This document shows positions 49,240 to 57,695 of a stretch of DNA of 64,000 nucleotides, one piece after another (within the stretch, counting starts at the first letter, position 1; each line of letters starts with the position of its first letter). The translations under genes and the position numbers were made by a program. The stretch comes from CBDCXF01 sp965223755 (GTDB lineage Bacteria; Acidobacteriota; Thermoanaerobaculia; Multivoradales; JAHEKO01). Under the pieces are notes generated by a model. The model did no database searches and was not told where the DNA came from. It saw only the letters and a list, made by a program, of their open reading frames with translations. The DNA lies in the NCBI GenBank assembly GCA_965223755.1, contig CBDCXF010000002.1, forward strand, positions 1,302,001 to 1,366,000. The letters run 5' to 3'.

Positions 49240-49716
49240 CTATTCGGGTGGGGCTTCGCGCTGTTCGTTCATTTGGCGCTGTAGAGACTCAAACCTTGGC
49301 AAGTAGTCACTCTCACGGCGAAGTTGGAACTCGACTTTCCAGTCTGGACCCTTCACAACAAGCGTCATAGCGGCACCGACAATTCGAGCCTCAGCTCGCG
49401 CGTTGGTAAAGAGCGAACCTGGAGAACTGGATACTCGCAACTGAAGCTTAGGAGGATCGAAATTCCAATCGATAACCTCGAACGGTATGGGTGGATCGTC
49501 CAAAAACACTACCGCCCCGAAACTGCCAGACAACCCTGCATCGAGAGAAAACCCCATCAGGTAATTCTCATCGGATGAGATTCCGATCCATGTAGTGGCT
49601 ACCTCTGCTTGTGTAAGGTGTCTCCCGCGTTTGCTGGCGGAGGCCTCGGAGCATTCCAAGAGTAGAACTGCGACCAACAAGGCTGCAGCGCATCTCAATA
49701 ATGGCAGCCTACGCAT
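49240..49716 (-). CDS. Small exported protein, third gene of the element B RHS operon
   Basis: The 158-residue protein has a signal peptide (LLRCAAALLVAVLLLECSEASAS); the single Cys in LLEC could be a weak lipobox. The mature part is beta-rich (LMGFSLDAGLSGSFGAVVFLDD, MTLVVKGPDWKVEFQLRR). It is not recognised. The start overlaps the stop of the membrane-protein gene by 8 bases, so translation is coupled in the order RHS - membrane protein - this gene. It may be an immunity or accessory protein for the RHS protein. Confidence 0.6.
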   Translation of the reverse strand: MRRLPLLRCAAALLVAVLLLECSEASASKRGRHLTQAEVATTWIGISSDENYLMGFSLDAGLSGSFGAVVFLDDPPIPFEVIDWNFDPPKLQLRVSSSPGSLFTNARAEARIVGAAMTLVVKGPDWKVEFQLRRESDYLPRFESLQRQMNEQREAPPE

Positions 49717-50125
49717 TCCTATGCCTTTGGTGTGATCTTCCCACTGCGCGAGCGAGAAGCCAGGCCAGAGCTGCGGTCAGTAAGAAAATGGCCAGTCGCG
49801 CGAAGTAATAACCCCAATCCGACCAGGATAGATGCGGAACTTCTTCCAAGAAATCGGAAACTGTGGGCTTCTCATAGATATTGAACGTTAGAAGAAAGTC
49901 AAAGACCAGCAAGCAGATAGAGGAAAGGAACCCTCCGACGGTGGCCGCAAAGAAAACTATTCTCGGCCGTACTATTCCCAAGAATACGAAGGCAAGGGCA
50001 AAAGAAACGAGGATCAAGAAAATGAGCGTAGCGATAACGCTTGGGGACCCAACGGCTACTATCAAGACAAAGCCAATGATCCAGTAGGCGACCGTTCCGA
50101 TTGCGACCTCAACTATTGGCTTCAT
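49709..50125 (-). CDS. Four-helix membrane protein downstream of the RHS gene
   Basis: From ATG 50125 (MKPIVEVAIG), two bases after the RHS stop, the 138-residue protein has four hydrophobic helices, including IVRPRIVFFAATVGGFLSSICLLVF. A longer frame reads back into the RHS gene and is rejected. Small polytopic proteins are frequent as immunity proteins against membrane-targeting toxins. Here the evidence is only position. No motif is recognised. Confidence 0.6.
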   Translation of the reverse strand: MKPIVEVAIGTVAYWIIGFVLIVAVGSPSVIATLIFLILVSFALAFVFLGIVRPRIVFFAATVGGFLSSICLLVFDFLLTFNIYEKPTVSDFLEEVPHLSWSDWGYYFARLAIFLLTAALAWLLARAVGRSHQRHRNA

Positions 50126-50127
50126 TC

Positions 50128-53100
50128 TCACGGCACGATTCTCGGTATTCGTTCGCCTCCGGGTGGATTGAAAGGAGTCACTCCGTCTGGCCAATCGATG
50201 TTTGTTGTGCCACAGCCCCTGAGAAGGTCGTCCGTAAAAGTGTTGCTATTAGGACCGTATCGAAATCCAGTGATTGGATATTCGAATCCTTCCTCGCGAA
50301 TGTCGTAGTAGAGCTGAAGGATACAGCGCTCAGTAGCGCAATCCGATCCGTCTGAGTCGGCCGGCGAGATTGGTACTCGTTCAGCATTGTGCCCCTCCGC
50401 AAACTGAGGTGGTGCCGACGGGATTTCACCGAGACCGTTATCACGTCCTCGTACTTCGAGGCGCAGATCAAACGGACCGCCTTCTTCGACACAATCGCAG
50501 GTCACTCTGACAAAACAATGTTTGTAACCTAAGGCGCCAGCAACCTGATGCGCACTACCACCGCCGGCTCCGACTTCGTGACAGTAAAGCTCGACGGCAA
50601 GCCCTAGTGGATCAATAAGTCGTGTTGGGGCGCTTGCTGCGTAAGGATAGAGCGCTGGGCCTGCGGCCACCCCCAGGGGATCGGGTCTTCCATACCTTCC
50701 CGTCGGGTATCCATACCACCTGTGTACGTTGTAGTTCATTGCCGCCGCTGAGGCCGCATCCTCCCACCGCCCATCGTCCCACTGCCCCGGGAATCTGAGA
50801 AACATACCGTTTTCCGTGGCCCCGGAGCCAGTCCCAGCCAGCCAATCTCTCCCAAACGGCTCCAGCGGGCCCTGCCAAACGGTTTCTCCGAGGCTATCCG
50901 ACGCAAGGATTGGTGTTCCCAGATGGTCCGTCGTCAGATAGGTCCAGGTGGAGGTAACCCCATCCGCAAGGAGCTGCGCCACTGGCCTTCCCGCCAAATA
51001 GAAGTAGTAGGTGTTCTCCGGGGTCGCCAGGGAGTTCTCTTGCCTTTCCAGGCAGCGCAGCAGTCCCTCGGACGAGTAGGTCGGTTTGGTGGTGGCTAAG
51101 TCCGGGCCTGAGATTGCTTTTTCAATTGAGGTCAGAAAGCTCCGACCGTCGTAGAGCATATCGACGGACTCGGTGCCACCAGACGAATCGATGCCGGACA
51201 TTCTGGAGGCTTCATCGATAGTGAGGTCAATCGCCCCGCCTGAGTCGACTTGGGTCATGTGACCGGCCGGGCCATAGGTGAAATTCCTGGTTCCTCCAGT
51301 GCCCAGGGAGATGGATGCCAGGAGCGGGGTGTTACCGGACCCGTTGGATGTGTACGAGTACGTATCGACCGTCCCGCTCTGGTCTTCGGTCAATCGGTTG
51401 CCGATCTTGTCGTAGGTCCAGGCTCGCGTACCCCACGGCCCGTCTCCCTGGGTGAGGAAGTACTGGTAGTCCTGGTAGGCATAGGTATAGGTCTCCATGG
51501 TGGACATGGCGGGGACGATGGCAGCGGTGAAGGTCGAGCCATTGGTGACGGAGAAGTCGTTCGCGATGCTGATGCGTTCTCCAGCTTCGAAGCGTACTTC
51601 GGATGCGGTGTCGACTACGACGGCGGCTCCAGTGGAGATCGTCCTGCAGGCTTCTTCAGTCGTGCCGGCTGCGTATGTGGTGTTTTCGATGAAGAGATTG
51701 CTGCACCGACCCGAGGAGATGGAGGTGATGTTGCCGACATGATCATTGGCAGCGTCCCAGGAAAAATCAACTCCGGCTTGGATCAAGTCCGGAAAATAGC
51801 GCCCATCGAAGGTCCGCGTCTCATTGAGTCCATTGGCCAGATCAAGAGCTGTGAGGGGTCCGCTCGGAAGGTAGGTTGCGTTAGACGCAATCAAGAGCGG
51901 ACCGGAGCCATCGTCCACAGTTAGGGACACTTGGCGGTCGGCAAAGTCGTGGGTGTACGTGGCGAGAATAGAGCCCGGATAGGTCACGCCGGTGCGGTTG
52001 CCGTTCTTGTCGTAGGCGTAGGTGAGGTCACCATCCTGAAGGGTGCGGCCAAAGCGGTCGTAGGTGTAGCTGATGGATTGGCTGTTGCGGGTGATTGCGG
52101 TGAGCCTCCCGACATCGAACTGGGCTGGCGTGGAACCGTAACTGTAGGTGGTATCAAGGGTGGGGCTCGCCGGGTAGGTGACGGCAGTGATGCGGTCGGC
52201 CCCATCCACGGCGCGGGTGACGGTGACGCCTCTGGCATCGGTGGTGGAGGTGAGTTCGCCGTGCTCGTTGTAGGCGTGGGTGGTCATGCCCGATACCGGT
52301 GAAGTCTCCTTGGTCAAGAGGTCTCGGTCAGAGTACTCGTATTGGGTCTGGTTGCCTTCGGCATCGGTCACACTTACCAAATGGTCTTGGACATCGTAGC
52401 CGTACGTTGTGACGGCATTTCCGCCTCCGGTTCCGGTCCAAGGCTGGGAAACGGTTTCTATTCGATCGAGGGCGTCGTACGCGTATTCGGTGGAGGCGGG
52501 ATTGGTCTTGCCCGCGGAGTCGTGGTTAGCGTCCCAGATTTTGGTGAGGTTGCCATTGCAGTCGTAGTCGTATTCGGTTGTGGCGGGTACACCGTTGGGG
52601 TCGCGGATGGTCTTGTTGAGGCGGCACTCGGAGGAGTATTGGAAGTCGGTTTCGGACTTAGTGACCCAGGCGCCGGTCTCCCAGGCTTGTAGCTTTTCGT
52701 TGGTGCGGTTGCCGGCGCCGTCGAGGATATAGATGGTGCGTTCGGCCTTAGTTGCGGCGTCGGGCTTGCGCTCGACTGACGTCAAGCGGCCCGCTGAGTC
52801 ATAGCCATATTCGAGCAGGTTTCCCTCGGGGAGAATGACGCGGAAGAGGTCGCCAAAGACGTTGTACTCGTAGGTAGTGACCAGGTCTTCAGGCGCGGTC
52901 GCCCCCTTCTGGGTCACGGAGGTCACGCGGTCAAGATCGTCATAGGTGGTTTCGGTCCTGAGGCCGTTGGCGTCGATGACGGCGGTGCGGCGGTTGAAAG
53001 CGTCGTATTCGAAGGTCGTGGTGCCGATGGGATCGGTGCGGGTGAGTGGCAGCAGGTTGCCGCGCGTTGGGTCGTAGGTAAAGGTGGTTTCATCCGAGGG

Positions 53101-55182
53101 GCTGAATGTGCCGGGCGGGTTGATCGAGGTCGGCTGTCCGGCGGAGTTGTAGGCCGTGACGGTCGAATGGGTGAACGCGCTGCCGTTCTCGACACCGTCG
53201 ATGGTCCGCGTGGTGACGTTGCCATCGGAGTCGTAGACGAAAGTCGTGAAGCGACCTTGTGGGCTGCCGCCCACGGACTCAAGCAACTCCTTGGTGGGCT
53301 TGGCCGGGAAGTTGGAGTCGTTGTACTCCCAATCGGTGACTTGTTCCTCGGGTTGGCCCGGCGCTTCGATGCGTTGGGTGGGCGCGCCGGACGTGTTGTA
53401 GGCAATGGTGGTGATGTTGCCGTTGGCGTCGGTCATGGAAGTCGGCGAGTGCGGATTGGCGGCATCGCCGTAGGTGAAGTTGGTATCGGGTCCAGTACCG
53501 CACAGGGGACAGCTTCCCGAGCGCGCCGTGACCCGGGGTTTGGCCTCGCTGCGGTCGATGGTGTAGATGGTGTTCGTACCGGTGGGACCGAGCACCGTGG
53601 TTTGGGTAGGGGCGCCTGGTGTGTCGTAGGAGAGTTCGTATTTATCCACCGCTCCAGCGTCTCCCCAGCTTTCGGCTCCACGCCATGACCGAAATACATC
53701 ACCGTTGGGGTTAGTGGAGGCATACCACCAAGCACCACGGACGCGGACGCTGCCGTCAGTGCCGATGAGGTACTCGCGGATCATGTAGCCGGGAAACATG
53801 GGTGAGTAGCGGAACTGCAGCGCCGTACCATCGGGCCTGCCGATGTCGGTGAGGTCATGGCCGAGCCAGGTGTATGTCCAGGTACGGGTGCCGCCTCCTA
53901 CGCCGTTCTCGGTGATTGAGGCCAGCTTGCCGCTCGCGTGGTAGTTGAAGGTCTCTGAGCGGCCATCCGCGAAGGTCACTGTGGTGAGTTCGCCGGAAAC
54001 GTAGGTTGCGGTGGTGAGATTGCCGTTGGGGTCTTGGGTTTCAAGCCACAGACCGTTCGAGTCGAAGGTCTGCAGCGTGCCGTCCAAGGACTCCAGTTCC
54101 CAGCCCAGACCGACGCCCAGCCACGTGAGAGTGCGTTTCTCGTCTCCCGGAGCCACGGTCTGGTAGACGCCGCTGCCATCGGGGCTGGAGAACTCGCGGA
54201 AGGTCGCTTTCTTGGTGATGAGCCAGACTCGGGTTTCGTCCGGGTCTTCGACGATGCGCTCGGCGTAGTCGTGGGACCAGTGACGCCCCAAGGTCGTGCG
54301 CCACGCCGCCGTTCCCGGCATGGCGACGCCTCCGGCTCCGTTGGCGTGAAAGGAGAGCGTCGCTCCGGGGCCACTGCCTGTTACGGACTTGCCACTGCCA
54401 CCACCACCTACGCGGACGCTGCCATCCCCACCCGTCGTCTCCCGGCAGTCCCCATCTTCCATCGGCGGTGTGACCGGGCAGCCGATCGAGGCCGCCATAC
54501 CGCTGCCGCCGATGCCGTTGATGGGAAAGGTGTTTCCGTTGCAGGTGCCGCTGGTTGGGCAGGTGTAGAGGCGGGCTGCTTCCAATGTGCTTACGGCGTT
54601 GCCGCAGGTGACACCGCCGAAAGTGCGCTTGACTTGGTAGGTGTCGCTGCGGATGCGCCCGCCAGAGCCGGAGAATCCGCAGGTGAAATCGGGCTTGGGG
54701 TTGTAGAACTGGCTGATGCAGGTTTGCCAGAAACAATTGGGCGCAAGAGTGCGGTCGTCCCACCAATACACCAGAGGGGTAGGAGACGGATCGGGGTCCC
54801 AGCTCACCTCCGAATCTTCGATCCCGGGTTGAGTGACATCAATGGTCACAGCGACCGCGCAAGAGGTCGAGGTCGGATCGCACATCGGGTCGACGAGTTC
54901 GTAGCCCCGGCTGATGACGGGAGTGCCGCAGTGGAGGGGGTCGAAGAGTCCGGTGCAGGTGCAAGATGGAGGCGGATCGCCCGCTTGGCAGATCGGCCAC
55001 GACGCGTTCTTGAGATCGCCGAATGTTTCTACAAAGGTCGCTGGATACGGCGGGAAGCCGCAAGTTCCATCTGCCACCACAGGAATGGTCATTAGGAAAC
55101 AACCGGTGATCAAAAATAGAGATGGTTTGGTGACCGAGGAACGGTAGCCTCTCCAACCCAACAGAAAAGAATCCCCGCGCAT
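50128..55182 (-). CDS. Secreted RHS/YD-repeat protein with papain-like tail candidate (element B)
   Basis: ATG 55182 follows AAAGGGAG. The 1684-residue protein has a signal peptide (SLFLITGCFLMTIPVVADG), a Cys-rich N-terminal 250 residues, then YD repeats throughout (YDALDRIETVSQ, YDRFGRTLQDG). The RHS core is TTDHLGTPILASDS, GRYGRPDPLG, RLIDPLGLAV. The C-terminal 150 residues differ completely from the other RHS protein. They include HCFVRVTCDC and RYGPNSNTFTDDLLRGCG. A His after a strand and a Gly-Pro-Asn-Ser-Asn-Thr helix start are reminiscent of papain-like peptidase/amidase folds, but this is not a firm match. The downstream coupled genes would be its partners. Confidence 0.87.
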   Translation of the reverse strand: MRGDSFLLGWRGYRSSVTKPSLFLITGCFLMTIPVVADGTCGFPPYPATFVETFGDLKNASWPICQAGDPPPSCTCTGLFDPLHCGTPVISRGYELVDPMCDPTSTSCAVAVTIDVTQPGIEDSEVSWDPDPSPTPLVYWWDDRTLAPNCFWQTCISQFYNPKPDFTCGFSGSGGRIRSDTYQVKRTFGGVTCGNAVSTLEAARLYTCPTSGTCNGNTFPINGIGGSGMAASIGCPVTPPMEDGDCRETTGGDGSVRVGGGGSGKSVTGSGPGATLSFHANGAGGVAMPGTAAWRTTLGRHWSHDYAERIVEDPDETRVWLITKKATFREFSSPDGSGVYQTVAPGDEKRTLTWLGVGLGWELESLDGTLQTFDSNGLWLETQDPNGNLTTATYVSGELTTVTFADGRSETFNYHASGKLASITENGVGGGTRTWTYTWLGHDLTDIGRPDGTALQFRYSPMFPGYMIREYLIGTDGSVRVRGAWWYASTNPNGDVFRSWRGAESWGDAGAVDKYELSYDTPGAPTQTTVLGPTGTNTIYTIDRSEAKPRVTARSGSCPLCGTGPDTNFTYGDAANPHSPTSMTDANGNITTIAYNTSGAPTQRIEAPGQPEEQVTDWEYNDSNFPAKPTKELLESVGGSPQGRFTTFVYDSDGNVTTRTIDGVENGSAFTHSTVTAYNSAGQPTSINPPGTFSPSDETTFTYDPTRGNLLPLTRTDPIGTTTFEYDAFNRRTAVIDANGLRTETTYDDLDRVTSVTQKGATAPEDLVTTYEYNVFGDLFRVILPEGNLLEYGYDSAGRLTSVERKPDAATKAERTIYILDGAGNRTNEKLQAWETGAWVTKSETDFQYSSECRLNKTIRDPNGVPATTEYDYDCNGNLTKIWDANHDSAGKTNPASTEYAYDALDRIETVSQPWTGTGGGNAVTTYGYDVQDHLVSVTDAEGNQTQYEYSDRDLLTKETSPVSGMTTHAYNEHGELTSTTDARGVTVTRAVDGADRITAVTYPASPTLDTTYSYGSTPAQFDVGRLTAITRNSQSISYTYDRFGRTLQDGDLTYAYDKNGNRTGVTYPGSILATYTHDFADRQVSLTVDDGSGPLLIASNATYLPSGPLTALDLANGLNETRTFDGRYFPDLIQAGVDFSWDAANDHVGNITSISSGRCSNLFIENTTYAAGTTEEACRTISTGAAVVVDTASEVRFEAGERISIANDFSVTNGSTFTAAIVPAMSTMETYTYAYQDYQYFLTQGDGPWGTRAWTYDKIGNRLTEDQSGTVDTYSYTSNGSGNTPLLASISLGTGGTRNFTYGPAGHMTQVDSGGAIDLTIDEASRMSGIDSSGGTESVDMLYDGRSFLTSIEKAISGPDLATTKPTYSSEGLLRCLERQENSLATPENTYYFYLAGRPVAQLLADGVTSTWTYLTTDHLGTPILASDSLGETVWQGPLEPFGRDWLAGTGSGATENGMFLRFPGQWDDGRWEDAASAAAMNYNVHRWYGYPTGRYGRPDPLGVAAGPALYPYAASAPTRLIDPLGLAVELYCHEVGAGGGSAHQVAGALGYKHCFVRVTCDCVEEGGPFDLRLEVRGRDNGLGEIPSAPPQFAEGHNAERVPISPADSDGSDCATERCILQLYYDIREEGFEYPITGFRYGPNSNTFTDDLLRGCGTTNIDWPDGVTPFNPPGGERIPRIVP

Positions 55183-55358
55183 GCCAACTCCCTTTCCGCG
55201 AGGTCGACCTAGAAAGCGGGAGGCCGAGCCCGCGTGTCCATGGAACGAGATGTTTGTATCAGACGGTGGAAGACCGGTCAAACGCCGTGTTAGCCTGCTG
55301 GCGAAACACTTAGCGTGGACGGGACTAGTTGACCGTCTACTTCGGCAAGTTCAAAGCG

Positions 55359-55907
55359 ATGGCGTCATTCCGAGCGAGGGCAAAGCAAAAGGGGCGAGGT
55401 TTCACGCTCATCGAACTGCTTATCGTCATCGCCATCATCGGGGTCATTGCCACCCTCTTGATTCCGGAGCTTCTCGTTGCTCTGAACAAGAGCAAGCAAA
55501 AACGCACCATGGCGGACATGCGGGCGGTGGGACAAGCGATGATGGCCTTTCGCGTCGATCAAGCTGGGGCTGCCGCGTCCGGTGGAAGCCCGGAGTGGCG
55601 TTTGGCCGAGTACAGCAACTACCACATACCTCCGACGACGCTCAGCTTCGTGCTGACTGAGTGGTTAGACCACGAGTACATCTCCGAACTCCCGATCGCC
55701 GACGGATGGGGAAACCCGTACTACTACACATTCCCCATTTTTGAGCCTTTCGCCATCAACGCGATGTCGATTGTTAGTTGCGGGCGTTCCGGTGGAGGCG
55801 GCTGTATGCCGGACTCAACCTATCCGATCGGGCCGTATAAGCCGACACTGTTTGACAACCACATCGTGTGGGCGGATGGGACGTTTGTGTTTTATCCGGG
55901 TAGGTAG
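55359..55907 (+). CDS. Type II secretion/type IV pilus-like pseudopilin
   Basis: From ATG 55359 the protein begins with a basic leader and the prepilin motif KGRG|FTLIELLIVIAIIGVIATLLIP: a Gly before the cleavage site, Phe at +1 and Glu at +5. The soluble part has about 140 residues, with a GspG-like region (EYISELPIADGWGNPYYY). It is a lone pseudopilin, without assembly ATPase or prepilin peptidase nearby, so it would use host machinery. It is divergent from the RHS gene 176 bases away and may be involved in RHS surface display. That function is inferred. Confidence 0.82.
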   Translation: MASFRARAKQKGRGFTLIELLIVIAIIGVIATLLIPELLVALNKSKQKRTMADMRAVGQAMMAFRVDQAGAAASGGSPEWRLAEYSNYHIPPTTLSFVLTEWLDHEYISELPIADGWGNPYYYTFPIFEPFAINAMSIVSCGRSGGGGCMPDSTYPIGPYKPTLFDNHIVWADGTFVFYPGR

Positions 55908-55946
55908 AGACCACAAGGGACACGCAGCCTGACGAGTTACGGCTTG

Positions 55947-56621
55947 TTAGTACCAAGTCCAAGCACAAAGTCTGTCCCGATGTAGAGGAGTTCCCACATT
56001 AGGTTCGTATCTAGGAATCAACGGAAAGCAAGCACAACGTGAACTCACCTCACGCGCAAATTCTTCCCAATCTGATTCCGCCATGTGATCGGCAGCTACC
56101 ACCGATAGCAACCCAGGGAAGTTGACGAACGCGCAAGGCATGCGAAGTCTTTGGTTGCGGCCCTTCAGAGCATCAACGTCAATCTGTCGATTCTGAAATG
56201 ACTCTGGACGCTCCATGACTTCGGTTGCACCATGCATGTGGCAAACCGGATGCTGTGTTTGAGGGGGATCAACAAAATCGAATCGAAGACTGTCCGTGGC
56301 TACAACGGGGTCACCGCTGACATCAAAGTAGTTCACTTTTACGGTTGCCCTCGCGTATTCGCCCGTCGCGAGGGATACCGTTTCTTTCGACGAAATCAGA
56401 ACGTCAATCGTCTTCCGGCTACCAGAACTGTACGGCCAGTCAAGCAAATGCAGGGCCGAGGCAAGACTAATGTCAACAGTCTCTCCGCGTTGGATGACCG
56501 AAAAGCGCGCGTTTCTATTTGTAGCGTAGTTGCGCTTTTCTAGCCAACCTACAGCCCACGAGAGGAACTCGTGATAGATCTCGTTCAGCCGGCTGTGCGA
56601 GAAGGTATCAGCGTTCGCCAC
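55947..56621 (-). CDS. Unrecognised protein in the effector position of the element B defence-like operon
   Basis: The 224-residue protein starts at GTG 56621, directly after the TGA of the receiver gene (TGAGTG). The first 75 residues are helical and basic, with many aromatic residues. The rest is beta-rich with Cys/His clusters (HPVCHMHGATEV, SRCACF). I see no enzyme motif. It occupies the same slot as the MBL-fold gene of element A (last in the operon), which suggests an exchangeable effector or target-binding subunit. It could equally be an unrelated cotranscribed gene. Confidence 0.6.
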   Translation of the reverse strand: MANADTFSHSRLNEIYHEFLSWAVGWLEKRNYATNRNARFSVIQRGETVDISLASALHLLDWPYSSGSRKTIDVLISSKETVSLATGEYARATVKVNYFDVSGDPVVATDSLRFDFVDPPQTQHPVCHMHGATEVMERPESFQNRQIDVDALKGRNQRLRMPCAFVNFPGLLSVVAADHMAESDWEEFAREVSSRCACFPLIPRYEPNVGTPLHRDRLCAWTWY

Positions 56622-57695
56622 TCAGTATGTCCCAACAAGAGCGGTAATCTCTTCAAACTTGTCTTTTCGTATTCGAGCTAGATCCGCGCCTGATGGGAAC
56701 CAATTAATGCCACCTTGAGAGTTTTCGCGGCTCACTGGTTTCCGTGTGAGCATGCAGTAATAGCCAGCACGTGTTCCATCGGTAGGGTCAACGCACTCGT
56801 TTACTTCAACACCCTGCTTCTCTAAGTACTCACGCCCATCGATTGCCTCAGCTCCACCAACAAGGTTGTCCAAGTCTCCACGCCACCACCATGGACCAAG
56901 CTCGTGGAACGGACCAGCGTACTTGGCCACACTAAAATGACTTTGAATGGCCGGATCCCTAAAGTTCTGTTCGGCTATGTTCAGGTAGCTCGCTGCTGCG
57001 ATTTCGTTTGCTAAAACACCTGGAAACCTCAGAATAGACAGAAAGAGCCAGCTTCCCAGTATTCGGGGCATACGTCTTTGCAGCGCCTCTACATTCGGAG
57101 ATTCAGGATCGTAAAAGACCATCACTTCTCGGAGAAGCGTCTGGTCACCTGATCCGTAGAGACCGATTCTTGACTTCATCTCGGGCTTTCCGAGAATCTG
57201 GGCGAGCGAGGCCGCTGGAGACGGTCTTGCGTCAGTAGTCCCGTCAGATTTCTCGGCTATTTGCTCGAAACCAGCAAGCAAGCTCGCCACTTGTTGAGCC
57301 CATGTTTCTGGTTCTTCTCCCCTAAGAGTGATCTCCTCCGAATCCCATTGCCGGAGCCTTTCAAACCGAGCCAAGTCTTTCTCAGCAGCCTCCCTTGAGT
57401 ACAGGCAAAATGGTAGCCCGAGTTCAAGAGCTACCGCCGAGACAGGAGCGGCAGACAACCCTCGGAGATTCGTGTACTTACCGAGTTCTTTGTCGCACAC
57501 AATCAGGCTGACTTGATCTTCTTTGCTCTCTGCCTGAAGCCATTCTGCAATGTGCTCTTCGAATCCCTGATCTTCACCCAATGGTGCCGCTCCAAGAAAC
57601 TCGACTACCGACGATCTATCATCAATCTCTTCAATTTCGCGAACTAGAGCTTCGCGTTCCTCTTGATCGTCGTCAAACACGAATATCAAGCTCAT
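56622..57695 (-). CDS. Receiver-like protein with long C-terminal domain (element B)
   Basis: The N-terminal 115 residues fit a degenerate receiver: acidic cluster Asp8-Asp10 (FVFDDDQEER), candidate phospho-acceptor Asp68 in IVCDKELG, and a Ser in LPFCLYSRE. The classic Lys is not obvious. The C-terminal 200 residues (LREVMVFYDPESP ... LNIAEQNFRD) form an all-alpha-plus-beta domain I do not recognise; element A's version is shorter. It starts within the stop of the dual-GHKL gene (ATGA-type overlap) and continues into the next gene. This is the same arrangement as in element A. Confidence 0.72.
   Translation of the reverse strand: MSLIFVFDDDQEEREALVREIEEIDDRSSVVEFLGAAPLGEDQGFEEHIAEWLQAESKEDQVSLIVCDKELGKYTNLRGLSAAPVSAVALELGLPFCLYSREAAEKDLARFERLRQWDSEEITLRGEEPETWAQQVASLLAGFEQIAEKSDGTTDARPSPAASLAQILGKPEMKSRIGLYGSGDQTLLREVMVFYDPESPNVEALQRRMPRILGSWLFLSILRFPGVLANEIAAASYLNIAEQNFRDPAIQSHFSVAKYAGPFHELGPWWWRGDLDNLVGGAEAIDGREYLEKQGVEVNECVDPTDGTRAGYYCMLTRKPVSRENSQGGINWFPSGADLARIRKDKFEEITALVGTY

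Noticed and set aside
54034..55095. 353-codon plus-strand frame opposite the element B RHS gene
   Set aside because: It is composed of antisense RHS codons with low complexity. The RHS reading has clear domains and a signal peptide.
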